Source: Lenzites betulinus
Lineage: Eukaryota; Basidiomycota; Agaricomycetes; Polyporales; Polyporaceae
Assembly (NCBI GenBank): GCA_022264855.1
Contig: JABYQU010000083.1
Coordinates: 1 to 64,000 of the forward strand
Length of the DNA stretch: 64,000 nt
Direction: 5' to 3'
Positions 1 through 11,061 of the stretch are shown here, piece by piece (position 1 is the first letter of the stretch; the number at the start of each line of letters is the position of its first letter). Below the pieces are notes generated by a model. It worked only from the letters and a program-made list of their open reading frames with translations, had not been told where the DNA came from and made no database searches. A program made the translations under genes and the position numbers.

Positions 1-73
1 CTCTGGGGAGATAACAGGCCTCCCCGGGGCTACCTGCCTAATTAGGAAGGTCCCGGGGCCCTTTTCGGAGGTT

Positions 74-108
74 CCGGCGGTTTCGTGATACATCACGAAA
101 CCAGCCGG
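74..108. repeat. Long hairpin beyond the gag stop codon
   Basis: A near-perfect inverted repeat: an 11-base stem (79-89 with 92-102, two-base loop) extended by CCGGC/GCCGG with one unpaired base. A second, shorter palindrome (145-158) overlaps the end of the gag reading frame on the minus strand, and its ten-base core is the reverse complement of the core of the first. It may be a transcript end or the edge of the retroelement; the window starts too close to tell. Confidence 0.6.
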
Positions 109-159
109 TTTACTTTGTATCGCGGCGCACGCCATTAGCCGGTTCCTGATGTATCAGGA

Positions 160-2577
160 CTACATCAGATGGTGCACCAAGCCGACGATGGAGCGTAACG
201 CGTGAGACTCCTTGGCGACAGTCAGGACATCAGGGTCGCTGCCTGGCTCGAGCCGCTTGAGGTAGACTTCGTAGGGGTCAGGCACCACCACGCCCTCCGG
301 GAGCAGCGGGTCGCCACTACAGGAGAATAGGGCAGGGTCGTCGGTGTATTCCCCCAAGACCTCCTCGATGGTAGTGCAAGACGCCATTGCAATTACGCGC
401 GTATCGTCCGGCGCGCGCCCCTCGTTACTACCGCGCGCGTCGGCTGGCGCGTGCGAATCGGTAGGGACGCGTTTCGGCGTGACTGCCTCGCGATAGCGCG
501 CACGAACCTCAGGGGAAATGGACAGGAGCTCCTCCGGTGTCAGGGTGAGCGTAGGGGCCTTCATGGAGCGCTCGAAGATGTCCTCCGCGAAGCTCGCGCG
601 GTAGACCGGAACTTGGGTCTTGTAGGCGGTGTCCTTGTCCTTCGGCGGTACGGGCGGCGCACCGAAGTTGCGCACGCGCGGAGGCGCATACGTTGCATCG
701 CGCGCTTTCGCAAAGGGGTGTTCGCGCGAGGGTTCAGGGGTCGGAGAGGTGTGCGCGGCTATCGGCGCGCGCTGGTGCGGCGGCGGATCGCGCGCGGGGA
801 GGTCCGGCTTAGCAGCCTCGCGCGCTGCGCGCGCGGCCTCACCACCCGCTGTGTCCGGGTATACAGGGGGCGCTGGGCCCGCGTCCGGTTGTGGAGCGTT
901 TGCGGGAGCCACTGGCCGCCTCTGGAAGATGCATGGGGGCCTAGAAGTGATTTCGACTCCGTCGAAGGCCTGCTTGCCTCGCAGCGCGTACAGCTCGCGC
1001 TCCAACTGGTCGATGCGCGCGCCGGTGGACAGTTGGAACGTCGACACATCGATGGGCGCGCTCGGCACGACCTGGAGGACCATCTGGGCAGCGGGGGCCG
1101 GAGGGGCCCCACCCGACGCCATAGGATAGCGGCGGTACCACTCGAAGACCCGATCACGCATAGTGAGCCCAGGAAGGTTGCGCGGGATGAAACTTCCATT
1201 AGCTAGGACGATCCTGCCTTCTCCATTACGCGCGATACACCCTTCCTTGATATCTTCTTCGGCATGCCGGCAGAAGCGCACCTGACAGCCCGCGTCGCCG
1301 CAGTAGTGGCAGTAACCACTGTTAGGCCGGTAGTCGTACTGGTTCTGATCGCCGATGGGCCACCCGCGGCCGCGCGCTGTGCGGAAGTCATCGCCGCGGG
1401 GTTGACGCCCTGGGAACTGCTGCTGGGCCCGCTCTGCTCGACCATGGACTTCGCGAGAAGCTTGAGGAGCGGCGCGAGGTCCTCTACCTTCAGGTCGGCT
1501 GCGCGCGCGCCCAAATTCTGAAGGGCCTGCGGCGCGGGGGCTGCGGCTGCCGGTAGATTGACCATCGCACCTGTCAAGACATACTCGGCCGCGCTGAGGA
1601 CCTTATCCGGGTCGTACGGCTGGTCGGCTGGCTGATCCGGGAACTTGAGCTGCAACCGGTTCCTGACCTGCGCGCGAAGGGGCTCGCTGATGCCTTCAAT
1701 GAAGAGACGATCGCGCTCGGTGAGGCTGTAGACCCCGGACTTGATGAGGCTGGCCGTGATCGCCTTGAACTCGCGATGATACTCCGCCATCTCTGCGATA
1801 GAGTTGATGACGGACGCGCCACGTCGGAGCGCGAGCGCTTGAGCATCCCGCACGAAGTAGGCTTTAACGACCCCGGCGCCCGGGTAGAGTTGGATGAGTG
1901 CGGCCTTAAATTCGGCGTACGTGGCCTCCCCCTCCGACTCGGGCAATGCCTCCGCCAAGTCTGCGACGTCGATGGGAAGATACCGAACAACCCAGCTCTT
2001 GCGCTCCGCCTCGCCATGGGTCGCTGTGCGCTCGAACAAGAACTCCAGGTCCTGGAAGAAGCGGCGGAGCGTTCGCGGGTTCGCGGGGTCGAAAACAGGT
2101 GCAGTGCTATGCCCGCGCGCGGGCATGGCTGCGCGCGCGTGCTGCGCGAGCGGTTCCGGATGCTGTTCGTCGGCCATATCGCGCGCTGGGGGGCTAGGGG
2201 AGCGCGCACTTTCGGAAGTGCTTAGCGGTGTAGGGACGGCGGATTCGAGAATGTCCCGCTCTGAAGATGCTGGCAGCGCGGTAGTGGAGATGGTACGTCG
2301 CGAATGACGTAGGTTCGTAGGAAAGTCGAAGTCCGAAGGTGGAGATGGGGGAACCTCTGGTGAGGAAGGTGCCGAGTCTTCTCGAGGGAGGGCCTGGGCC
2401 AACTCTTGGAACCACGTGGTGGTGGGATTCGAACGCAGGCGCCGAGCGCTGTAGCTGAGGAAGAGGGAAAGGGACTCGACGACGGTGTGGAGGTCTTGAG
2501 GGGTGCACTGGCTGTATCCGATGGCGAGTAACTCGCGCAAGGCACTGTCGAGCAGTTCCGCAGCTAGGTCGGACGCC
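160..2577 (-). mobile_element. Ty3/gypsy-like gag gene, frameshifted and 5'-truncated
   Basis: Retrotransposon gag reading frame on the minus strand. The upstream part (to about 1430) has a low-complexity leader and then a capsid-like helical region (RRFFQDLEFLF, WVVRYLP, LPESEGEATYAEFKAAL). After a shift of frame close to 1425-1435 the second part runs on as FPGRQPRGDDF, then a CCHC-type zinc knuckle (CHYCGDAGCQVRFCRH), then a proline/alanine-rich tail ending at 160. No protease, reverse transcriptase or integrase is visible; pol, if present, lies outside the window. The frame has no ATG at its upstream end. It stays open up to the edge of the left inverted-repeat arm at about 2577 and stops a few codons inside it, so the 5' end of gag is cut off at that junction. 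No LTR is seen between gag and the arm. The frameshift could be decay or, less likely, programmed. Confidence 0.75.
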
Positions 2578-2580
2578 GTG

Positions 2581-3804
2581 CTTTGTCGCCCTTATACGAT
2601 GATCCTGGTTGCCCTATGACCCATCCGTACTCATCAGGGACGGATCCCAATGTTGGCGTCGACGGTGAATGGCATACCGCCTCCCAGGACGGCCTCCAGC
2701 CCCCTTACACCCCGGATCTCTTCTTCGATGGAGAGTTATGCGACAACTAGTACGTAGCCTTGCCACTGCACGTCGAATGCGCGATTCTCACAATTACATT
2801 GCAGTCTTGCCACTCGCCCACTCCATCCAGACGCGATCGGAGATGATGCGCGCCTTCGCGTGCCACCGTTCGCGCCCCCCGATGCTACCACCGCGTACGC
2901 ATCCCCATCGCAGGTCGCGCCACTGGGTGACCCTCTCGCCCGATGGAGCGCGCTTCCAGTCGAACAGCAATGGCTCACGGGAGAGCTCACCTACGACACC
3001 GTCTATATGCCCCACCATGGACAGATGCCCACCTCGATGCAGCCAATGCGTGTCTACCGCGCGATGGTTGCTGAAGACGCGCCGCTTTGTGTGGCTCCCT
3101 CCGACACGCTCGACTTGAGCTGCTACTCGACAGTGTTTGACCCGCTCGATTGTCCGCCAAACGCTACTACATCCCTTGCACCGACCCCACGTCCCGATTC
3201 ACACGCCACTCCTCAGCTTCCCACTACGATCGTCCTACCGCAGCAGGAGCAGCCCTATGCTCTCATTGCTGGTCCATCCCATGGGCATTCCAAGCGAGCA
3301 ACATCCGCAGAGTCCGAGCTCTGCTATCCTGCATCCCCGACCTCGTCGAGCAACACCCCGTCGCCGCATCTGCGGAGCCGCAAACCGCACTCGCGGTCTT
3401 TGCAACGCAACGCTCCCGCCTTCGTACACTCCTCGCCCTCACCCTCGAACAACCCCGAGGACCGCTGGAGGTGCCCGCACTGCCCGTACGTACAGAAGAA
3501 CAGCCGCGGGCCAGAGCTGAAGCGGCACATCGGGACGCACCAGCGGCCGGAGGAGGCTGGCAAGCCGCTCTGGATCTGTTGCGGCGTCCCGCTCGCAGAC
3601 GCGGCCGCGCTCGGTGTGCCCGCGGATGTGCGCGCAGAGCAGCCGCTGGAGTACAATGGGATGCTGTTCGTGGGCAGGTGTGGGAAGGGGATGAGCAGGC
3701 GGGACGCGCTGGGGCGGCATCTGCGGCAGTACAAGGATGTGTGCTTCGGGGACCAGTATGCGGCGTATCTGCTGGGCAATGCTGAGAAGGTCGGCGCGCG
3801 ATGA
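2581..3804 (+). pseudogene. C2H2 zinc-finger gene, 5'-truncated copy
   Basis: Second copy of the gene at 22011-23268. It begins in mid exon 1 at the duplication edge, so the first dozen or so codons, the start codon and the promoter are missing. The remaining exon 1 (to 2749), a 55-base GT-AG intron (2750-2804) and exon 2 (2805-3804) stay open and in frame. The zinc finger CPHCPYVQKNSRGPELKRH..H is preserved, and the C-terminus has one extra Arg compared with the right copy. With no own promoter it is probably not expressed as the full protein, although ATGs inside exon 2 could start a shorter one. Confidence 0.75.
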
Positions 3805-4066
3805 CCCGCGCGACCATGTATTGTGTACATTATCATACCCACGAAGTGGACGAGTCGATACCCTCTCACATTGCATGTCGGATCTTATGTCAGACTCGGA
3901 CGTCCCGAAGCGGCAATTCCGAGCATGCGCTGCTCGATCGCTGGTATAAGGCGCGGCGCGTCCTCCATCCTCTCCTTTCTTCCCTACCACCATCTTCTGC
4001 TACTGGATAGCCCCTTACTCGCTCTCACTCTTGCACATTGTCCTACTTGCTCTTCCATCTGCTATC

Positions 4067-4715
4067 ATGTCCGCTCCCCAGCTCACCATCGTCCTCCACG
4101 CCCCCACCTCTCCGACTCCGGCCTCGCCTGGCACCTTCCATGGCTTCGGGTCCTTTGCTGCGTGCGGGTCGCCCAGCTCTCCTGTCCTCACTTACCCTAG
4201 GTCTCCCGTTGCTGTCGCTGGTGCTCCATCTTGGCCTGCAGTCGCTCTCCCTGCCGACCAGTATCTGCCTATGCCTGCACAGTCGTTCTTCGCCCCTCGC
4301 CCCTCGCCCCCAGACCATCCGGGGCCGCTCTGCGTCCAGAGTGCCGGCAAAGACAAAGCCCGGGGTGGTCAAGCCGGTCAAGGTGCCCACGGGCCGTGGC
4401 CGTCGCCTCCCCGATCCATGGGTGCCCACCCTCGACGCCGTCACTGGCAGCCTCGTCCTCATCCCCGCCCGGAACTACGACGACCCTGCCCCGACGCCTT
4501 CGATCTCGGCCGTACTTGCGGAGGTAGCGAAGACTCCTCAGGTCTCTGCTCTGATACTCGCGCCTGCTCTCGCTGCTGCTGCGGTCGCTATCCGCATCGC
4601 GCCTGCTCCTCGGTCCAAGCTTGTCGGCTTCAAGGACCCCGCGCTGATCCCGACACTGGAATGGATCTTTGTTGGGCTCATGGCTGTGGTGCAGATCTCT
4701 CTCGTGATTTTCTGA
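4067..4715 (+). pseudogene. Small proline-rich membrane-type protein, frameshifted copy
   Basis: Left-arm copy of 21104-21745. It starts with the same ATG and the same N-terminal codons (MSAPQLTIVLHAP) but is 7 bases longer: a tandem duplication of a CCCCTCG-type unit near 4288-4304 (TTCGCCCCTCGCCCCTCGCCCCC here, one unit fewer in the right arm). The shift moves the second half, including the two C-terminal hydrophobic stretches, out of frame. Apart from this and scattered substitutions it matches the right copy, so the break looks recent. Confidence 0.75.
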
Positions 4716-5027
4716 GTGACAGGACATGGCGCGCGCAGCTGAAGACCGGGGAGAAAACAGAAAACCCATGTCGCGGATCGTCGTTGGTGTTTATGCATGG
4801 TAAGGCTGGCCACTCGGTGCGGGGCGTTGATGCGCAGGGAGTCATGACCCCTAGCATTGTCGGCGTGCTGTTATCGAGTCTGCCGGCCGTTTTCGTAGGA
4901 TCGTATCTTGGTTGGACATTTGCGCGCTGAATACACGTTCCTACTTTTCTATAGAACTCGCCGCAGGAAGACGAATTGCGAAGGCCACGGCCGCGACACC
5001 TGGACCAAGGCTTCCTGTCTACCGGTG

Positions 5028-5539
5028 ATGTCGAGTGAGGGCGTGATTAACCCTGTGACCTCGACTTCCCCGGATGGTTTGTATCGGTTCGATTTCTAGC
5101 TTTTAGACCTCTCTACTCTGACAACAGGCAGCTGCAAGGAGTTGCGAGAAGAAGCGAGAGAAATGGTGAGTTTTAAAGCCATTGATTTTGATGTAGTGTG
5201 CTGACTTACCGTCCCTTTCCACAGAGCTTTGCGGCTGGCCGTAAATTCTCAGCTCTCATTGATGACCTTCTCTTGGGACTCTATGTACGTTCAATCATGT
5301 CTGCTAGAGGATACCCGAGACTAACAAATACACGTAGTCGTACCGCGTCAGATGAGCACACTGTCTCCGTCGGTTTCAACTTCAAAGTCCTAAGCCCTCC
5401 TCTCTACGTAAGTCCCGTTTTGCGCGAATTTCTGTCAAAAACCAAATGCTCATTTTAGTTTTATTCAGGTATCTTCGTACGCCCTCTTCGATGTCAGATA
5501 CGTTTCCAAGAATATCTCGAATCATATGTTGCCCATTGA
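5028..5539 (+). CDS. Uncertain small multi-exon gene (left copy)
   Basis: A possible gene kept in both arms. A consistent reading starts at ATG 5028 (MSSEGVINPVTSTSPDG), uses a roughly 50-base intron ending CTCTGACAACAG, continues SCKELREEAREM, uses a second intron (GTGAGT to CCACAG), then reads SFAAGRKFSALIDDLLLGLY and on through SDEHTVSVGFNF. After a third intron (GTAAGT to TTTTAG) it ends at 5537-5539. A possible further intron after LLLGLY would break the frame. The joins are hand-made, no family is recognised, and splice sites plus phase are the only support. The right copy has the same layout with R to C and P to R changes. Confidence 0.3.
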
Positions 5540-6204
5540 TATAAATGCTATGAATATAGACTGCTTTCTCCCGCCAAGTATGCTCTCGGCACGCGTGAGT
5601 AAAGTTGTGATCGTATCTCGTGAAGCGATCTGCATGTCTAGGGTCTCATTTGAGAATTATATGGGTGAAGGAAGTATGAGCATTACCGCGGACCATACAT
5701 GAATATAACATTGATTATTTTTTACGCATGACCTTCGAGCTGAATCGTTCAAACGTTCAAAGTTTGATACTTTCAGCTCCTGCAACTATCCAGCGATAGG
5801 AAGCGCCTTCGACGAGCTTCGACGAGGCCGTTAGTGAGTGAGCCACAGGAGGACCACCACCTATGCTGTAACAGGTCCAATTCATATATATGCCACGGAT
5901 GCCGTCGCTCAGAGTCATTGCGAGGTTGCAGTCGTCGATAAGCGTCCGGTTCTGCTGCAACACAGGTACGTTTGAAGTACGTATGCATCTTGCAGCGCGC
6001 CATTATAGGCGGGGGTTCTGCAGCTGCTGGGTCCTGTTAATTACGGGTATCTCATCGAAATCGTAATCAACTCTTCTCTCTCACTTCCATGACGCTGGAC
6101 GCCTCTCTTCCGCTTATACTAAGACTCCGCCGCCGCAGACCCGCCGGGCCGCGCCCAATTGTTTCCTTCTCCGTGCGTACCAGGCTCCTCTGCCTCCTGC
6201 CCTC

Positions 6205-7123
6205 ATGTCGCCACCTGTGATCTCAATATCAACGAATCAACAGCATCACATCGCCGCTGCGAAGGCACTCTCAGCCCACCTTGACGAGCTTGGTGTCGAG
6301 CACGCTTACATTGGCGGATTTGCCTGGGCACTGCTAGGCAGCACCCGTCCAACACAGATGAGTACCTACATTATATCTTCCCACATCCAGCGCTGACACG
6401 GCGGCAATGAATACGATATAGATGTGCTCATAGTGGACAACAACATCAAGACTCTCCGGGAGAAAGTGATGGACCTCGACCCTCGCTTTGCGGACGTTGA
6501 CATCAGGTTCTACTATTCTACTATGCCACTACTGAGGTCTACATCTATGTTGTCTATCTCTGTCTAACAACCTACTGAAATCTCTAGCAGGAGGCCGGAC
6601 TTGCGGGAGAGGCTCTCGTCCGTAGCAGCGTCAACAACGTCCACATTGACACATTACCCGCCGGGAAACTGGGCCTGCCTGTGGCCATCTCATCCACTAT
6701 GAGTGTTGATGAAACAGGTGAGGAACTGGTGCACGAAGTACCGCCGCTTGTTAAAATACGTCCTGACTGTATGAGTATCTAGACATCAAGATCCTGCACC
6801 CTACCATCCTCATCTTTACGAAGCTCAAGAGATGGTCTCTCGGCTACACCTCCACCCGTCCTCAGACTCTCCGGAAGGTCGCGTCGGACCGCTCCGACAT
6901 ACAGTATCTTGTCAAGTGGCTTGTAGACCAGCAGCTGCAGCTCGATTTCGGTGGCTACCACGGCAAGAACAAGCCCGAGCTTCTCGTGATGCTCCGCAAG
7001 TACCGCGACAAGTACAGCGACGACACCGAGCATATGGAACTCTTGAGAAGTATTATGCCCGACGACTGGGACGACCTACTCGCGCTGCCTGAGCCGGAAA
7101 TGGAGTCAACCATCCCGCCGTGA
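6205..7123 (+). pseudogene. Nucleotidyltransferase-like gene, frameshifted copy
   Basis: Left-arm copy of 18703-19613. Exons by comparison: 6205-6361, 6422-6536, 6588-6717, 6783-7123. Exon 2 is 115 bases instead of 107 because TTCTACTA is tandemly repeated at about 6508-6523. This shifts the frame right after DPRFADVDI and removes the last two exons from the reading frame. All splice sites of the right copy are still present; the last acceptor reads TCTAG instead of TCCAG. Otherwise the copy is nearly identical, so inactivation appears recent. Confidence 0.78.
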
Positions 7124-7344
7124 ACGTATGCCGGTCACCACATACAGCTCTAGAGCCGCTCGTCAACGGCAGGTATGTATGCGTATGGTAGAGCGAAGCA
7201 ATTGAGTGCTAATGAACACTTTAGCTTTCAGTCCGCTTCCAACTCGACGTAGCGCCTAACACCGCCGACACATCCCGGTGCCGTCTGTGAGCGCACCTTC
7301 CCTTGCCGCGCCGCGGCCCACGCAGCGCGCCGCTACCCATCAGC

Positions 7345-8460
7345 ATCGACCCCGACTTCGGGTTCGGTGGTTTTTGTCGCTGGCGAGTATAGGGGTCGAG
7401 GCTCGACAGTAGTGTCATACCGCTTCCTGGCCCGTGTGGTACAGCGGACTCCTGCAGCAGCCGGACATGGACGCGGGCATGGTCGCTTTCTCTCTTCAGA
7501 CGCTATGTATAAGCTGTCACGGCTGCGCCGTATAATTGGCAGCACACGACTGTCCAAGATGGACTCATTATGATATCCTGTATGCACCCGTTTCGACGGA
7601 CTTCAGTTTCCGAGGGCGCTGAATAAACTCGGTCCTTCGAAATTCAGAATTTCTGTGCTTCCGGAGATTTAGTTAGAACTCATCCAGCCTATCAGTATTT
7701 CACATGACACAGTTAATCAAAATGGGAAATACTGGGCTGATTTCGTGCAAGTCAGACATCTTGCTCCGTTCTCCTAAATGAATATACATTGGACACTGAA
7801 CCTCGACAGCTCCCTACGCGCAACTTTCCTAGAGCGAGAGAGGGGAACCACTCCGTTCCCAGCGCTCAGATCCCAAGCTTGACTCTGCTACCTTGGCTGT
7901 CACCCTGCGCGCCCCTCTGCATGGTGAATGAGCCACCTCCGACGCGATCAGGTGACCGTGTGTGCTGCCGGGATATCGTCCGTGTACAGTTTAGTGAAGG
8001 TGTTTGAGACCCGTCCGCTAGTATACGTATTTAGTGATGTCAGAATTCATGAAGAGACGTGCACCAACGCGCGAGTCTGATTCGCGTTTACACCGAGCCC
8101 GCTCACCACCGTGCAGATATGATAATCCCACGATATTCCCAGTAGGCAGCGGCTTTCGACCGGGCTTCTTTCGTAGGGCGAACACATATTGATCTGGCTC
8201 CGGACGTGGCGCCCACGTATGCACTCGATAGGCCACCATGTGTTTCACTGTGACAAATCGATTCACAGGCACCCGCGGTGTGAGACTGGTCAACCGCCGA
8301 CGGCCCCTTGCCTAAAGCTACATGACGTACGCAGATATCGACGCGCATTCGCTTTTCGTCTAATGGCGTCGCACAATACAAATCGCCGTGATTTACATCG
8401 CGTTCTTCAATGCGAACCCGCCGTCTAAGGGACACCTACGGACGCCGCTCATGAGTCATA
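7345..8460. other. Intergenic, nothing recognised
   Basis: Between the inner end of the left arm and the stop codon of the MFS transporter. Only short open frames without domain, splice or codon-use support were seen on either strand. Confidence 0.5.
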
Positions 8461-10368
8461 TTATGCGCCGAGCGTCATCTGATCCTCGCTCTCACCTTCC
8501 GTACGTAACCTGGTGGGAAGCCACCGCGTCGCGACGAGCCCGACGAGCGTAATTCCGCACAGCACCCAGTAGACGAGCGTGCCCGCGGCCAGGTGATGCT
8601 CCAGCGTGGCGGAGAACAGCGAGGAGGCGAGGGAAGGCGCGATGGCGCGCACGGTGGACGCGGTAGTCTGGGCGAGGCCGTTCGTCAGCCCCAGTGCCTT
8701 CTTGTTCGGCGCGGCGTCGCTGATGTAGATGAAGATACAGCCTGGCGAGCAGCGCGGTCAGCGGCCGTCTGCGTCGAAGCGCGAGACGGAACACCTACCC
8801 CAGGTCATGTACGACGCGACGTAGGCGGCGTACTGGAGGACGACCAGCCCCCACGTCGCGCCCGTCACCCTGCCCGCGCGCTTCGTCACGAAGCTGATGA
8901 GCGGGAACATGGCGAAGACGATAATGTACATCGTGTAGGACGCGATGTACAGTTTTTTCGAGCCCAGCTTGCGGTGCAGGTACGGGAAGGTGAGAATCTG
9001 AATAAAGCCGCCGACAAAGCCGCCGATGCCTTGGACGAGTCCGATCGTGAACGACTCGAAGCCAAGGCCGCCGAGCTCGATGCTGGTCGAGTACATGAGC
9101 GGCACGAGGACGGTGACGGACTGGTCGACGAGCGCGACGAAGCCATAGTTGAGGATAGGGTAGAGGACGCGAGGGACCAAGATCGAGCGGATGCCGACGG
9201 TGTCTTCGTCCGCGTCAACCGCAGTGCTTGCGACGACGACGTCGACTTTGCCCTTTTTGCTGGCGTCATTGTCTGCTTCTTGCAGTATGAGCGGCTGGGG
9301 GATGGAGGAGCCGCAAGTATTTGGTTCGTCCACATTTGTAGTTGATAGGGTTTCGCCCGGTTGAACGATAGCCCGTTTCTCTATATCAGTTGTTGGCAAT
9401 TCGGGGACTTCGACTTTGCCCTTCTGACGAGGATGTCTAGGGAGGGTCTGTGAATAGTCCGTGAGCTGTTTGTCAAGAGTTAACGATGCCTACTCACTTC
9501 TTTTAGACCCAGGGACGCGAGGATAAAAGCGCTGATTGAGATACAGGCTACGATGATACAAGGGAGGAAATAAGGATAACTCTGCCAAAACGCAGAGCCC
9601 CGGAAGCCAGGCCAGCGGTCCGCGGGACGCGCAAAGACGCCTCCAATGACAGGCCTGCGGTCGACGATGAGCACTCGCTCCTCCACACACGCGCCAGAAT
9701 CATCCAGACAGCAATACTCACCCGAGCGTCCCGCCGACAGACCATATCATGGGCAAAAACGCGAAGCCCCGCGCGCGGTTCGTGTGGTCTGTAATCTCCG
9801 CCATCATGCTCTTCGTGACGCCGATGTTTCCGTTGAGCGCGCCTTCTGCACAGCGGCTCAGTATGATGGCCCAGTATTGCCGCGACACGCCGAAGCCGAT
9901 CATGGACAGCGTCAGGCCGAGCAGGCCCCCCAGGAGCACGGGCTTGCGCCCTATGCGGTCGGAGGCGCGGCCCCATTGCAGCACGCATATCGCCTCTACC
10001 GCGTAGAAACACGATTCCTGTCGTTGACGAGCGGTCAGTGGCATGCAACAGCAATCAGTAAACGCGTGAGGACGTACTACGAGTCCGGCAAAATAGCCAG
10101 TTTTGCGTTCATCGCCCCCAGTGATCCCGGTCTCTCGCACCAGCTGGTTGACGAACGGGTAGATGACGGTGGAAGTGATAGGTTCAGCTAGTTGGAGGTA
10201 CAGCAAGATAAATAGCTGTAGCTTGGGCAGTGGGGTCTCTTCAACGCGTATGGGGGCAAGAGGAAGAGGAGGAGAGATGAGAGTCGCGCCGACCAGGCCC
10301 TCTCCCCCACGGCTCTCTTCGGTGGGGACGGGCTCTGTGACGGGGTGAAATTGTGCAACCTCAGCCAT
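8461..10368 (-). CDS. MFS transporter
   Basis: Major facilitator superfamily permease, probably in the plasma or vacuolar membrane. Five exons (10368-10081, 10017-9722, 9654-9498, 9423-8799, 8741-8461) join in frame to 548 codons plus stop, all with GT-AG introns of 57-76 bases. The N-terminal half has LQLFILLYLQLAEPI (TM1), the loop 2-3 signature GRASDRIGRKPVLL and TM4-6 (ending LPCIIVACISISAFILASLGL). A polar loop of about 90 residues (DNDASKKGKVDVV) separates it from the C-terminal half (LYPILNYGFVALVDQSVTVL and on). The TM1-TM6 pattern resembles the fungal ZIF/ZRT-type MFS branch often annotated as a multidrug or metal-linked transporter. The substrate cannot be told from sequence. No break was found. 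It lies alone, transcribed in the same direction as ILV5. Confidence 0.9.
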
Positions 10369-11061
10369 GGGGAAAGGCGCGATAAAGTCCTCCGCGGGCC
10401 ATCATAGTCTTCTTGTATAGGCCCGGATTCTGAATGGGGACGGCGAAGACGTTGTCGGTTTTATGCCTCGTACGTACAGCATCGGGCCGCGCTGAGACAG
10501 AACGTGTTCAGTCGCAGTCTTTGCACCATCTTCTGGAACACAAAAAACTCACATTCACCCGCTTGCCGCACATGATCGACTAGGTTCGCCCCTGGCCGCC
10601 CTTTGAAAGTTACTCGTACTACTCCGCTGGGAATTTTGCACATAATGGAAGGAACACTACGTAAACCATGACCTTCTTTACACGCGTTTCAAGCTAAAGA
10701 GAGCCCGAACATAAGCATCTGGACCTCGGCCGCGGCAACAACCATCTGGGCGCGTTGATTCACGTTAATCGCAAGGTCGGCACTTCAACGCCGATCCCAA
10801 AGCCCCAGTCGAATGTAAATGGAAATTGGTACCACCCAGTAAGTATGCGGTTTAGCGTCTTGCTAACCTCATGGCTTCGGATGAGCTTCTGCGGAGAAAC
10901 TGTCACCGGCACTTCTGAAAGACGCCTCCCACAAGCTTCAGACGATCATTGCAAGGGAAAACGGTGGTATTCCACCATATTAGATCGTCGTCGACTATAG
11001 AACATCATGGATCCAATGTGCACCAAGCGTGTGCTTTTGGGTATGCCCGACAACAATACGC
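10369..11061. other. Intergenic between MFS transporter start and ILV5 stop
   Basis: About 690 bases; promoter of the MFS gene and 3' region of ILV5 by position. No gene seen. Confidence 0.5.

Larger units (their letters stand above)
2581..7344 (+). repeat. Left arm of 4.75 kb inverted duplication
   Basis: This segment reappears, reverse-complemented, at 18481-23231. Over most of its length the copies differ only by scattered substitutions and a few small indels; from about 4.9 to 6.5 kb left and right positions add to a constant 25818. Homology at the inner end stops abruptly after CGCTACCCATCAGC. At the outer end it stops at about 2581, inside exon 1 of the zinc-finger gene. The first roughly 85 bases and the zinc-finger intron are clearly more diverged (about three quarters identical by eye) than the rest. 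This arm holds the damaged gene copies. Confidence 0.93.

Noticed and set aside
2420..2445. tRNA-like T-loop string (GTTCGAATCC on the minus strand)
   Set aside because: It is inside the gag coding frame and no cloverleaf could be built around it.
4038..4715. A full-length open frame in the left copy of the small membrane-type gene, starting MSYLLFHLL
   Set aside because: Its first half is the wrong frame compared with the intact right copy; it is open only because of the 7-base duplication.
2581..7344. Arms as the terminal repeats of one giant transposon
   Set aside because: Arms end inside a host gene exon on one side, no target duplication or transposase is visible between them, and the enclosed genes are ordinary host genes.
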